Below, in pieces: positions 29,032 through 37,790 of a stretch of DNA of 64,000 nt; the first letter of the stretch is position 1, and each line of letters begins with the position of its first letter. A program made the position numbers and the translations under genes. The stretch covers positions 744,001-808,000 of the forward strand of contig NZ_AP023354.1 of the NCBI RefSeq assembly GCF_018324685.1, in the 5' to 3' direction. The DNA is from Actinocatenispora sera. Its GTDB lineage: Bacteria; Actinomycetota; Actinomycetes; Mycobacteriales; Micromonosporaceae. The notes under the pieces were generated by a model. The model was not told the DNA's origin. It made no database searches and was given only the letters and a program-made list of their open reading frames with translations.

Positions 29032-29858
29032 CCGAGCGGGGGCGCCGGGTCGCGACGTCACCGGCCCGACACGGCGCGGCGCCGGACCGGGAGATCGTGA
29101 TCGGGGACGTGGCGCCGGCGGCGCGGCGCCGGTTCGGCGCGACCTGGTGGTCCCGGGCGTGGCTGGATGCGTTGCAGCAGCAGGCACTGATCGACCCGAA
29201 CCGGCTGCCGCGGGGCCGCACGTACGCCCGGTCCGGCGCGGTGCGCGATGCGGTGGTGACCGCCGGCGCCGCGGCGGCGCGCGTGCGCGGCAGCCGACCC
29301 ACGCCGTACGAGGTCGAGGTCCGGGTGGCGACGTTCGACGGTGCCGAGTGGGGCCGGGTCCTGGACGTGATCGGCGGCCGGCTCGCGCACGCCGCCGCGC
29401 TGCTCGACGGCGAGCTGCCACCGTCCATCGTGGACGATGTGGCGGCGGCCGGGCTGCCGCTGCTGCCCGGCCCGCGCGAGCTGACCGTCTCCTGCAACTG
29501 CCCGGACCGGGCGGTGCCGTGCAAGCACGCCGCGGCGCTGTGCTACGTGCTCGCCGACCTGCTCGACACCGATCCGTTCGCGCTGCTGCTGTTGCGCGGC
29601 CGGCCCCGTACCGCGGTGCTCGGTGCCCTGCGCGACCGCCGCGGCAGCACCACACCGGCCCCGGCACCGTCCCTTGTGGACACCGTTGCCGCGGCGGAGG
29701 CGTACGCGCGGGTGCCCGCACCGCTGCCCGCGCCACTGCGGCCGCCGGCCGAGCCCGGCACCCCCGTACCGCTGCCGGCGATCGACGGCGTCGACCTGGA
29801 CGCGCTGGCCGCGCTCGCGGCGCGGGCCGCCCGCCGCGCCCACGACCTGCTGTCCTGA
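29028..29858 (+). CDS. SWIM zinc-finger protein, partner of the SNF2 ATPase
   Basis: The 276-residue protein contains a SWIM motif CxCx6CxH: Cys156, Cys158, Cys165, His167 in SCNCPDRAVPCKHAAALCYV. SWIM fingers bind DNA or proteins and often accompany SNF2 ATPases. The N-terminal part has GATWWSRAWLDALQ, characteristic of this actinobacterial group. It is translationally coupled to the SNF2 gene. The C-terminal 80 residues are Pro/Ala-rich. Confidence 0.92.
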   Translation: MTERGRRVATSPARHGAAPDREIVIGDVAPAARRRFGATWWSRAWLDALQQQALIDPNRLPRGRTYARSGAVRDAVVTAGAAAARVRGSRPTPYEVEVRVATFDGAEWGRVLDVIGGRLAHAAALLDGELPPSIVDDVAAAGLPLLPGPRELTVSCNCPDRAVPCKHAAALCYVLADLLDTDPFALLLLRGRPRTAVLGALRDRRGSTTPAPAPSLVDTVAAAEAYARVPAPLPAPLRPPAEPGTPVPLPAIDGVDLDALAALAARAARRAHDLLS

Positions 29859-29932
29859 CCGGCACCGCCGCCGCACCGCCACCGGCGTCGGCGTGGTCGG
29901 CGGCCTGGCGGCGGCCACACCATGCCGGACCG

Positions 29933-30526
29933 TCACATGCCCGGCATGGTGTGGCCGGCCGGCATCGCGAGTTGCATCGCGACCAACAGGTACGCCATCG
30001 TCAGCGCCATCGCGGCGAGCGACACCCGTACGGCCACCGGGTGCGCCGCGCCGCCGGACCCGGTCACCGCGCCGCCCCCGGTCCCGGCTACCGTGCCGTC
30101 CCCGGCCGGCAGCTGGCCCGTCGCCCAGCCCAACGCGGTCAACCCGCAGCAGAGCACCAGCACCCAGACGATCAGTTCGAAGCCGGGCCGCGGCAGCGCG
30201 AACATGCAGGCCATGCCCGCGTGCCCGACCGCGGCGGCGAACCAGGGCAGGCTCGGCCGGTACCGCCGGAGCCGAGCCGCGCCGAGCACCGCCGAGCCGA
30301 CCGCGCAGACCCCGAACGCCACCTCGCCGGCGACCGCGGGTACCGCCAGCGCGCCGGACGGCACCAGCATGGCGACCATGCCGATCGCCATGACCAGGTG
30401 ACCGGTGTGCCAGACCCGCTCCGCGCGGGCGGCACGGCGCACGTGCCGCAGATGCACCACGGTGATCCCGGCAAGCGCCAGGATCGCGACCAGCCGCAGC
30501 CACAGCGGCAGCAACGGTTCCGACAC
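29933..30526 (-). CDS. DUF5134 family membrane protein
   Basis: The 197-residue protein has about six transmembrane helices and a His/Met-bearing architecture: VVHLRHV, WHTGHLVMAIGMVAM, VGHAGMACMF and a C-terminal PAGHTMPGM. The family is DUF5134. Its His/Met pattern and its position beside sigC suggest a copper-related role (inference). GTG at 30526 has GGAGGAGG 6 nt upstream. It lies downstream of sigC in the same direction with a 203-bp gap, so it may have its own promoter. Confidence 0.85.
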   Translation of the reverse strand: MSEPLLPLWLRLVAILALAGITVVHLRHVRRAARAERVWHTGHLVMAIGMVAMLVPSGALAVPAVAGEVAFGVCAVGSAVLGAARLRRYRPSLPWFAAAVGHAGMACMFALPRPGFELIVWVLVLCCGLTALGWATGQLPAGDGTVAGTGGGAVTGSGGAAHPVAVRVSLAAMALTMAYLLVAMQLAMPAGHTMPGM

Positions 30527-30729
30527 GGTGGCCTCCTCCGGTCCGGACGACGGGGTCCTACCGGGGCAGACGACGCGGCAGCACGAATGTCATCGCCGAC
30601 CCTGTGGGGATGCGCCAACGGCGACGCCGGGTGCCCACGGGTACGCCGGCGTCACGGCGATGCGGGCCAGCGCCACGCGACGCCGCGGGATGGTGTGGTG
30701 CGACCCGGGCAGCCGGGCGACGGCGCGGG

Positions 30730-31311
30730 TCAGCCGGTGTGCGAGTCGGTGGCGGGGTCGTCGGCGCGGGCGGCGAGCAGGTCGGCGCGGGCCCGGGCCA
30801 CCCGGGACCGGATGGTGCCGACCGGGCAGCCGCACACGGTCGCCGCCTCGGCATAGTCCAGGCCGAGGATCTGCGTCAACACCAGCGACTCCCGCCGGTC
30901 CGGGTCGAGCCCGGCGAGCAGTTGCACCGTCTCCACCAGCTCGACGAACCCGGCGCCGCCCTGGTAGGCGCGCAGCTGCCGGTGCTCGGCCGCCCGGATC
31001 CAGTCGGCGTCGACCGTGCGTGGCCGCCGGTACCGGGTACGGATGTGGTCGGTGACCACGTGCCGCGCGATCGACAGCAGCCAGGTACGGGCGGTGGACC
31101 GGCCGGCGAAGCGGCCCAGGGCGCCGAAGGCACGCAGGTACGTCTCCTGGGCGAGGTCGTCGGCCCGCTGCGGGTCGGTGAGGTGCGCGACGAGCTGCCA
31201 GACGTCGCGCTGGGTGGCCCGGATGAACGCCTCCGCGGCGTTCCGGTCACCGGCACCCGCGGCGAGCGCCCACGCGGTGAGCTGCGCATCGTCACGCGCC
31301 GGGTGTCCCAC
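30730..31311 (-). CDS. sigC: ECF RNA polymerase sigma factor, SigC-like
   Basis: The 193-residue ECF sigma factor has region 2 (RATQRDVWQLVAHLTDPQRADDLAQETYLRAFGAL through ARTWLLSIARHVVTDHIR) and region 4 (LTQILGLDYAEAATVCGCPVGTIRSRVARARADLL). Both match mycobacterial SigC closely. SigC-type factors have been linked to copper acquisition (M. tuberculosis) and respiratory-chain oxidases (corynebacteria). GTG at 31311 has AAGGGAG 5 nt upstream; upstream in-frame sequence is not sigma-like. The divergent gene encodes a probable zinc anti-sigma factor. Confidence 0.92.
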   Translation of the reverse strand: MGHPARDDAQLTAWALAAGAGDRNAAEAFIRATQRDVWQLVAHLTDPQRADDLAQETYLRAFGALGRFAGRSTARTWLLSIARHVVTDHIRTRYRRPRTVDADWIRAAEHRQLRAYQGGAGFVELVETVQLLAGLDPDRRESLVLTQILGLDYAEAATVCGCPVGTIRSRVARARADLLAARADDPATDSHTG

Positions 31312-31472
31312 GCCGCTCCCTTCGCGACCGGTCCGGGCCGGACCGTCGGCGCCGTCCCGTTTGCCCCGGGACAGCAGTTCGACGAAACGTAGAACAGGGT
31401 ACGGGCCGCTCCCCGGCCGACCGCAGCCGGGCGCCGGGAACTCGACGGCCACCGCCGACGACTGTCACAGGC

Positions 31473-32210
31473 ATGGAGTGTGAGCAGTGTCGTACGGCGC
31501 TGTCGGCGCAGCTGGACGGCGAGACCGAGCCGGTACCGGCCGAGTCGACCGATCAGCACCTGGCCGGGTGTGCGGCGTGCCATTCCTGGCAGCGGCAGGC
31601 GACCGCACTGACCCGGCGGTTGCGGGTCCGGCCGGCGGTGGCCGAGCCGGACCTGACCGACCGGGTACTGGCGACGGCCTGGCCGACGCGCGCCGGCGCC
31701 GGTCGCCGCTGGCGGATCGCGCTCACCGTGGTCGCCGCGGCGCAGCTGGCGCTCGGGCTGGCGCAACTGCTCGGCTGGCACGCGGGGATGCCGGCGTCCA
31801 GCGGGCACGACATGGGCGCGCACCTGTTCGACGAGAGCACGGCGTGGAACGTGGCGCTGGGCGTGGGCATGGCGTGGGTGGCCTGGCGGTCCCGCGCCGC
31901 GGCCGGGCTGATTCCGGTGGTCGGCGGCTTCCTGGTGCTGCTGACCGCGTTCTGCATCCGTGATCTGGCCGCCGGCACGGTGACCGCGATGCGGGTCTCC
32001 GAGCACGGCTTGCTGTTGATCGGCTTCACCCTGATGCTGATGGTCCGCCGGGCCGCCACCGACGGTACCCGCGGTCCGGTCGCGCGCTCGGACGAGACGG
32101 CGGACGGCGTGCCGCACCGGCCGACCACGGGCGACGCGCCGACCCCGCTGGTACCGCCGGAGCACCCGGGCCGCCGGCTCCGCCCGGTCAACCGCCGGCG
32201 CGCCGCTTGA
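31473..32210 (+). CDS. Zinc-finger membrane protein, probable anti-SigC factor
   Basis: The 245-residue protein begins with a zf-HC2 domain: MECEQC and then QHLAGCAAC (HxxxCxxC), the zinc anti-sigma signature. Four hydrophobic helices follow (about 80-195), with a periplasmic or lumenal segment WHAGMPASSGHDMGAHLF rich in His and Met. A Pro/Arg-rich cytoplasmic tail ends the protein. It is divergent from sigC, 161 bp apart. Binding and release of SigC in response to a metal (copper?) or redox signal is inferred from the domain and the His/Met segment. Confidence 0.85.
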   Translation: MECEQCRTALSAQLDGETEPVPAESTDQHLAGCAACHSWQRQATALTRRLRVRPAVAEPDLTDRVLATAWPTRAGAGRRWRIALTVVAAAQLALGLAQLLGWHAGMPASSGHDMGAHLFDESTAWNVALGVGMAWVAWRSRAAAGLIPVVGGFLVLLTAFCIRDLAAGTVTAMRVSEHGLLLIGFTLMLMVRRAATDGTRGPVARSDETADGVPHRPTTGDAPTPLVPPEHPGRRLRPVNRRRAA

Positions 32211-32312
32211 CCGGCCCGGGAACGACGCCACAAACGGAGCAGACTCCCGCAGTTGCGGACGACTGAGACACTCTGCTGCGTTGTCGTCGCCTCGATTCCC
32301 GGAGCCCGCCGC

Positions 32313-33008
32313 ATGGACGATCCGATCCCCGCCGCACGATCGCGCCGGGTCCGGTGGTGGCTCGGCGGGGCGGCCGCCGTCCTGGCCGTCGCGGCGGCCG
32401 TCGGCGCGGTCCGGTGGAGCGCCGCCGGGCGGTACGACCCGGTGCGCCGGCCGTGCGACCTGGTCGACGTGTCGCCGCTGCGGACCGCCGACCCGTTCGC
32501 GACCGACCGGTCCCGCTCGGTGCCGACGCACGACGACGGGACCGGTGGGGAGACCGGGCTCCGGGTCGACTACTGCACCGGCGGATACGACCTGCACGCG
32601 GCTGCCGGCGGCGCCAACAGCCTGGTCCGAGTCGCGTTCGCGGTCTATCCGTCCCGGCACCAGGCCGCCCGGGCGTACGTGCACAGCAGAGGCGGCGACC
32701 TCCGTGGCGCCACCGGCGACGTCTCACTGCCGACACCGCAGCGGGTCGTCCCGAGCCCGGGCCCGTTCACCGACGCGACCGGCCTCGGCGTGCCCACCGC
32801 GTTCTGTACCGCGAAGGCCACCGGCGCCGATGCGTACGCGGTCGGCGGCGGCTACCTGATCGCCGTGCGCGAGGAGAACCTGCTGCTGGAGGTGTACGTC
32901 GAGCTGACCGGTGAGCGGATGACCCAGGACCGGCACCGGTGGGCGGCCGCCGCGATCACCCGCGCCACCGTCGCCAGGCTGCGCTCGCACGCCGGGACCC
33001 GCTCGTGA
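32313..33008 (+). CDS. Membrane-anchored secreted protein of unknown function
   Basis: No family recognised. The 231-residue product has a short basic N-terminus (ARSRRVRWW), one transmembrane anchor or uncleaved signal (about 15-36) and an extracytoplasmic domain with three Cys (PCDLVDVSPL, DYCTGGY, AFCTAKA). This pattern is common in actinobacterial cell-surface proteins of the DUF3558-like or sensor-like type (weak resemblance). ATG at 32313 has GGAG 8 nt upstream. It overlaps the next gene by 4 nt (GTGA), so both are co-expressed. Confidence 0.8.
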   Translation: MDDPIPAARSRRVRWWLGGAAAVLAVAAAVGAVRWSAAGRYDPVRRPCDLVDVSPLRTADPFATDRSRSVPTHDDGTGGETGLRVDYCTGGYDLHAAAGGANSLVRVAFAVYPSRHQAARAYVHSRGGDLRGATGDVSLPTPQRVVPSPGPFTDATGLGVPTAFCTAKATGADAYAVGGGYLIAVREENLLLEVYVELTGERMTQDRHRWAAAAITRATVARLRSHAGTRS

Positions 33009-33835
33009 GTACCTCGTCCGACCCCACGCCGACCGGCCCCGAAGCCCACCCCGACCCAGTCGAGCCGGCCGACCCGGTCGAACCCGAACGTTGCCCGGCT
33101 GGGCCGACCGAGCCCGATGCACCCGACCCCGACCCAGTCGAGCCGGCCGAACCCGAAGCTGGCGGCCCCGGGCCGGACGTCGATGGGCCGGCCGTCGAGC
33201 CCGGGGGTGCGCCGGTGTCCGCGGTCGCCGACGCGCCGGTGGCCGACGCGGCGCGGCCGGGGCGGCGGCGCCGGGCGGCACTGGCCGGGCTGGCCGGTGT
33301 CGTGCTGCTGGCGGTCGTGGCGGGGTTGGTGGTCGGCGTGCACCGGTGGAACGATCCGACGATCGCGCCCACCGCGACGCGGCAGGCTCTCGGCTCGCTG
33401 CCCGCGCCCGGGCGGATCTGCGAGGTACAGGTGGCCGATCAGGGCTGGTCGGTGGCCCGGGAGGAGGGCAGGATCCGGTACGCCGCGGTGCTCCGCAACC
33501 CGTGCCCGGACGGCGCCTACGCGATCTCCGTACGGGTGCGGCTGCGGCCGGCGCCCGGCCGGTCGGCCGGCGTCTTCGGCGACGGCACCGACGTCACGCA
33601 GGTTCAGGCGCTCGCGCCGGGCGCCGAGACCGCGATCACCGGCCAGTTCTTCAGCCAGGAACACGCCGACGACGGCTGGCTCGGCTCGGTCACCGGCATC
33701 AGCGTGCAGGTCGTCGGCGCCGGGTGGATCCCGGTGGACCGGATCGCCGCCGCGGGCAAGGCGTACGCCGGCCTCGACGCACCGCTGCACCAGAGCGACC
33801 ATCGGGCACCTGCGTGTCTTCGGCACGACGACTGA
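33005..33835 (+). CDS. Membrane-anchored protein with Pro/Glu/Asp-rich tail; interrupted by a 1-nt insertion
   Basis: Function unknown. As read, 276 residues: a disordered cytoplasmic N-terminus with repeated DPDPVEPAEP units (two near-identical DNA copies at about 33050-33150), one transmembrane helix (about 88-107), and an extracytoplasmic beta-rich domain (GRICEVQVADQGWSVAREEG, AVLRNPCPDGAYAISVRVRL). The last 13 residues (from HRAPACLRHDD) are out of character. Dropping one C near 33799-33800 (GACCATC to GACATC) continues the protein for another 112 residues to 34139, giving 377 in all. The start GTG overlaps the preceding stop, so it is the second gene of that pair. Confidence 0.8.
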   Translation: MSTSSDPTPTGPEAHPDPVEPADPVEPERCPAGPTEPDAPDPDPVEPAEPEAGGPGPDVDGPAVEPGGAPVSAVADAPVADAARPGRRRRAALAGLAGVVLLAVVAGLVVGVHRWNDPTIAPTATRQALGSLPAPGRICEVQVADQGWSVAREEGRIRYAAVLRNPCPDGAYAISVRVRLRPAPGRSAGVFGDGTDVTQVQALAPGAETAITGQFFSQEHADDGWLGSVTGISVQVVGAGWIPVDRIAAAGKAYAGLDAPLHQSDHRAPACLRHDD

Positions 33836-34139
33836 CACCCGCGGCTACCAGGCGACCGCCCGGATCGGGTTCGAGCTCCATCTCGACCACCGGTCCCGGC
33901 AGTACGTGCAGTACGTCGTCGTGGTGCTCCGGGATCGGCACGGCCGCATCCTGGCCGGCGATCTCGACCCTCTGGTCGTGGTGGACGAGCCGATGTGCGA
34001 CCGGTCCGACGAGGCGTCCACGGCCGCGTTGTCCGCCGGCAGGTGCCAGGAGAGCGACACGGTGCGGCTGCCCGCCGGCACCGACCTGTCCCGGCTGGAG
34101 CTGTACTGGCAGCCCCGGATGGACCGGGCCGCCGGCTGA
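33801..34139 (+). pseudogene. C-terminal domain of the preceding gene, displaced by frameshift
   Basis: This open segment begins IGHLRVFGTTTDTRGYQATA and ends LYWQPRMDRAAG. It has strong coding character but no credible start codon or ribosome binding site. It reads on in frame from the upstream protein once a single C at about 33800 is removed. It looks like a second beta-rich extracytoplasmic module (ARIGFELHLDHRSRQYVQYVVVVL). Either the gene is truncated in this strain or the insertion is a sequencing error. Confidence 0.75.
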
Positions 34140-34258
34140 CGCGTACCCGGTTGCCCGCGGCGGGTTCGACGCGGGGCCGTCGCCCCGGCGGGCCCGGTCT
34201 CGGCGGCCAGCTCGACCACCGGCGTGGCGAGGACCGGGTCTGGACGGTCGCCTCGGGG

Positions 34259-34930
34259 TCAGGCGAGCAGGTGCGGGTTGTCGGTGGTGACGGCGGCGAC
34301 GCCGAACGCGCGGGCCCGGTCCAGGGTCTCCGGATCCGGTACCGGCCAGGCGTCGATCGCGATGCCGGCGTCGTGCACCGAGGCGACCAGGTCGGCGGTG
34401 AGGTTGCGGATGCCCAGCGCGAGCCAGGACGCGTCGACGGCCCGGGCCTGCTCGACCGCGTCCGCCGGCGAGGACGGCAGGATCAGCGCTCGCGCCACCT
34501 CCGGTACCGCCTCGCGCACCGCGGCGAGGATCTCGGCGTGGTGCGACGCGGCGTACACCCGGTCGGCGAGGCCCCGATCGCGCACCAGCGCGGCGAACCC
34601 CGGTACCGCCTCGATCGCCTTGATCTCGGTCTGTACCGGGATGTCGATGGCGTCGAGCACCTCCGCGTAGGTGGGGATGTGCTCGCCGCCGCCGGCGTCC
34701 AGCGCCTGCAGCTGGGCCAGGGTGAGCTCGGCGACGGCACCGGTGCCGTCGGTGGTGCGGTCCACCGTGGCGTCGTGCACGACGACGAGGTGGCCGTCCG
34801 CCGAGCGGCGGATGTCGAGCTCGACCTCGTCGGCGCCGACCGCCTGAGCCCGGCGGAACGAGCGGAGCGTGTTCTCCGGCTCCAGTCCGACCGCGCCGCG
34901 GTGCCCGATGATGCGGATTCGGTCAGACAT
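34259..34930 (-). CDS. Glycerophosphodiester phosphodiesterase (UgpQ-like)
   Basis: This enzyme hydrolyses glycerophosphodiesters to glycerol-3-phosphate and an alcohol. The 223-residue TIM-barrel protein shows GHRGAVGLEPENTLRSF, VELDIRRSADGHLVVVHDATVDRTTDGTG and TEIKA, covering the catalytic His pair and metal ligands. No signal peptide is present, so it is cytoplasmic and acts after uptake. It overlaps the upstream binding-protein gene by 8 nt and is the last gene of the transporter operon. That is the main evidence that the transporter imports glycerophosphodiesters or glycerol-3-phosphate. Confidence 0.94.
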   Translation of the reverse strand: MSDRIRIIGHRGAVGLEPENTLRSFRRAQAVGADEVELDIRRSADGHLVVVHDATVDRTTDGTGAVAELTLAQLQALDAGGGEHIPTYAEVLDAIDIPVQTEIKAIEAVPGFAALVRDRGLADRVYAASHHAEILAAVREAVPEVARALILPSSPADAVEQARAVDASWLALGIRNLTADLVASVHDAGIAIDAWPVPDPETLDRARAFGVAAVTTDNPHLLA

Positions 34931-36278
34931 GTTTCTCCACGGCCTTCCGTACCTTGTCCGCGCCCTTGCGCAGCTGGCTGGCGACGTCGGCGAAGACCGT
35001 ACCGGCGGGCTGGTTGTCCGTCCAGATCTTCTGCAGCCCGGTGTAGATCATGACATCGGCGTTCGGCACCCACAGCGTGACGTCGTCGGCCTTGCGCGCG
35101 ATCGCGAGTTGCTTGGTGGCGGTGGAGAAGCTCGGGTCGGCGGCGAGCCGCTTCGCCAGGTCCGGCTCCTTCGTCGCGGCGGGAACCACGGGCAGGTAGC
35201 CGGTCTGCAGCGCCCAGTATGCGGCGCTGGCCGGTTTGGCGCAGTACTCGATGAACGCCCACGCGGCCTGCTTGCGTTCCTTGCCCGCGTAGGCCATGAT
35301 GCCGAACCCACCGCCGCCGGTCGGCACGGCCTGCTTGTCCTTCTTGGGTACGAACGCGGTGCCGAGTTCCCAGCCGGCCTTCTGCGCCGCCTCGGTCGTC
35401 CCCTGCAGGCCGCCGGTCGAGGTGACCAGCGTGGCGATCAGCTGGTTCTGCAGGTCGACCGGCGGGCTGTCGGACATGTAGGCCACCTTGTCGTCGAAGA
35501 TGAGCTTGCGCTGCCACTCGCCGGCCGCGACCGCGGGGTCCTGGTCGATCCGGATGTCCAGCCCGTCGGAGTACGCGCCGCCCCACTGCCATACCGAGCC
35601 CTGGAACTGCCAGTGCCCGTCGATCTTCTGGTACGCCTCCATCTTGACCTGCTTGCCCTTGACCTTCAGGCCCTTGAGCTGCTTGGCCCACCCGCGCCAC
35701 TCGTCCCAGGTGGCCGGGCCGCGGTCGGGCAGCCCCGCCTTGGCGAAGAGCGTCTTGTTGTAGTAGAAGATCGGCGTCGACCGGGCGAACGGCACCCACC
35801 AGACCTTGTCCTTCAGCACACCCTCGGACAGCAGCTCCGGGTGGTAGGCGGTGCGCTGGAGTCCGGCGCCGAAGTAGCCGTCCAGCGGCTCCAGCAGGTC
35901 GTTGAGGTAGAACGTGTGCCAGGCCGGCGCGGACAGGGTGACCAGATCGGGGATCTTCCGGGCCTGAACCGCGGCGGTGACCTTCTGCGTCACGTCGTCG
36001 TAGCTGCCCTGGAACTGGGTCTCGACGTACACGTCGGACTGGGACTCGTTGAACCGCTTGGCCAACTCGTTCAGCGCGGCCCCGGGTTTCGCCGCGTACG
36101 CGTGCCAGACCACCACCCGGGTGCGCTTGGCGTACCGCTGCGGGACCTTGTTGCCGGTCGCCTGCGCAAAACCGTTGTCTCCGGCGGCTTTCCCGCCGCC
36201 GCATCCGGTCAGTGCGAGTGCCGCGCCGCCGGATGCCACGAGCAGCGACCGGCGGGAGAGTCGAGCGGGGATCGTCAT
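34923..36278 (-). CDS. ABC transporter substrate-binding lipoprotein (UgpB-like), intact paralogue
   Basis: The 451-residue extracytoplasmic binding protein of the sugar/glycerophosphodiester type has a twin-arginine signal (RLSRRSLLVASGG) followed by a lipobox LALTGCG, so it is a Tat-exported lipoprotein. The mature part has VVVWHAYAAKPGAALNELAKRF, FYYNKTLFAKAGLPDRGPATWDEW and WQFQGSVWQWGG. It is closely related along its whole length to the next gene upstream, indicating a tandem duplication. The two differ mainly in surface positions. ATG at 36278 has GGAG 9 nt upstream. It overlaps the phosphodiesterase gene by 8 nt. Confidence 0.93.
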   Translation of the reverse strand: MTIPARLSRRSLLVASGGAALALTGCGGGKAAGDNGFAQATGNKVPQRYAKRTRVVVWHAYAAKPGAALNELAKRFNESQSDVYVETQFQGSYDDVTQKVTAAVQARKIPDLVTLSAPAWHTFYLNDLLEPLDGYFGAGLQRTAYHPELLSEGVLKDKVWWVPFARSTPIFYYNKTLFAKAGLPDRGPATWDEWRGWAKQLKGLKVKGKQVKMEAYQKIDGHWQFQGSVWQWGGAYSDGLDIRIDQDPAVAAGEWQRKLIFDDKVAYMSDSPPVDLQNQLIATLVTSTGGLQGTTEAAQKAGWELGTAFVPKKDKQAVPTGGGGFGIMAYAGKERKQAAWAFIEYCAKPASAAYWALQTGYLPVVPAATKEPDLAKRLAADPSFSTATKQLAIARKADDVTLWVPNADVMIYTGLQKIWTDNQPAGTVFADVASQLRKGADKVRKAVEKHV

Positions 36279-36359
36279 GGTCGGTGCTCCGTTCTGGCGG
36301 GGCCGGAGGTGGCGCGGCGGTCGGGGGGTGGACCGCCGCGCCACCTCCACGGTGGAGCG

Positions 36360-37717
36360 TCAGACGTGCTTCTCGATGTTCTTGCGCACCTTGTCGGTGG
36401 CCTTCTTCAGCTGCCCGGCCACGTCGGTGAACACCTGCTTGGCCGGCGTGTTGTTGGCCCAGATCTTCTGCAGCCCGGTGTAGATGAGGATGTTGGCGTT
36501 CGGCACCATCAGCCGCACCTCATCCTCCTTGCGGACGATGTCGAGCTGCTTGACCGCGGTGGAGAAGTTCGGGTCGTTGGCGAGCCGCTTCTTCAGGTCG
36601 GGCTCGTCCACCGCCGCGTTGATCACCGGCAGGTAGCCGGTGGTCAGGGTCCAGTAGGCGGAGTTCTCCGCCTTGCCGCAGAACTCGATGAACTTCCACG
36701 CGGCCTGCTTGCGGTCCTTCGGCGAGTACGCCAGCATACCGAAGCCGCCGCCGCCGGTCGGTACGACCTGCTGCTCCTTCTTCGGCACGAACGCCGTGCC
36801 GACCTCCCACTTGCCCTTCTCGGCGGCCTCCGTCATCCCCTGCAGCCCGCCGGTGGAGGTGACCAGGGTGGCGATCAGCTGGTTCTGGAAGTCGACGCTG
36901 GGGCTGTCGGCCATGTAGGACATCTTGTCCTTGAAGATGAGCTCGCGCTGCCACTCGCCGGCGGCCACCGCCGGCTCCTGGTCGATCGCGACGTTCAGAC
37001 CGTTGGAGTACGCGCCGCCCCACTGCCAGACGGAGCCCTGGAACTGCCAGTCGCCGTCGATCTTCTGGTACGCCTCCATCTTGACCTGCTTGCCCTTGAC
37101 CTTCAGGCCCTTGAGCTGCTTGGCCCACCCGCGCCACTCGTCCCAGGTGGCCGGGCCGCGGTCGGGCAGCCCCGCCTTGTGGAACAGCGTCTTGTTGTAG
37201 TAGAAGATCGGCGTCGAACGGGCCAGCGGCAGCCACCAGAGCTTGTCCTTGAGCACGCCCTCGGACAGCAGCTTCTGGTTGTAGGCCGAACGCTTCAACC
37301 CCGAGCCGAAGTAGCCGTCCAGCGGCTCCAGCAGGTCGTTGAGGTAGAAGTTGTGCCAGTTGACCTCGGAGAAGGTGACCAGATCCGGGATCTTCTTGGC
37401 CTGCACCGCGGCCGTGACCTTCTGCGCCGTCTCGTCGTAGCTGCCCTGGAACTGGGCCTCCACGTACACGTCGGTCTGCGACTCGTTGAACCGCTTCGCC
37501 AGCTCGGTGATCGCCACGCCGGGATTCCCGAGTACGCGTGCCAGACCACGACGCGGGTGCGCTTGGCGTACTTGTCCGGGACCTTGTCGCCGGACGCCTG
37601 GGCGAAGCCGTTGCCGCCGCCGCTACCACCGCCGCACCCGGCGGCGGTGAGGGCGAGTGCCGCACCGCCGGACGCGGCCAGCAGCGAGCGTCGGCTCAGC
37701 CGGGCAGGAGCAACCAT
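36360..37717 (-). pseudogene. ABC transporter substrate-binding lipoprotein, second paralogue, with 1-nt deletion
   Basis: The N-terminal frame (from ATG 37717) encodes a Tat lipoprotein signal RLSRRSLLAASGGAALALTA and lipobox TAAGCGG through RVVVWHAYSG. The rest (MAITELAKRFNESQ to the C-terminus) continues in another frame from about 37520. Restoring one A in GGGAATCCC near 37524 gives HAYSGNPGVAITELAKRF, which aligns with HAYAAKPGAALNELAKRF of the paralogue. Everything else is intact over about 450 residues. The break is therefore recent or a sequencing error. Functionally it would be a second binding protein for the same permeases. Confidence 0.85.
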
Positions 37718-37790
37718 GCTGTTCTCCGTTTCCGTTCCCGCGTCGAGTACGCGGTGGTGTCCAATGTGGAGGATGGGGCGGGCTCAGGGC

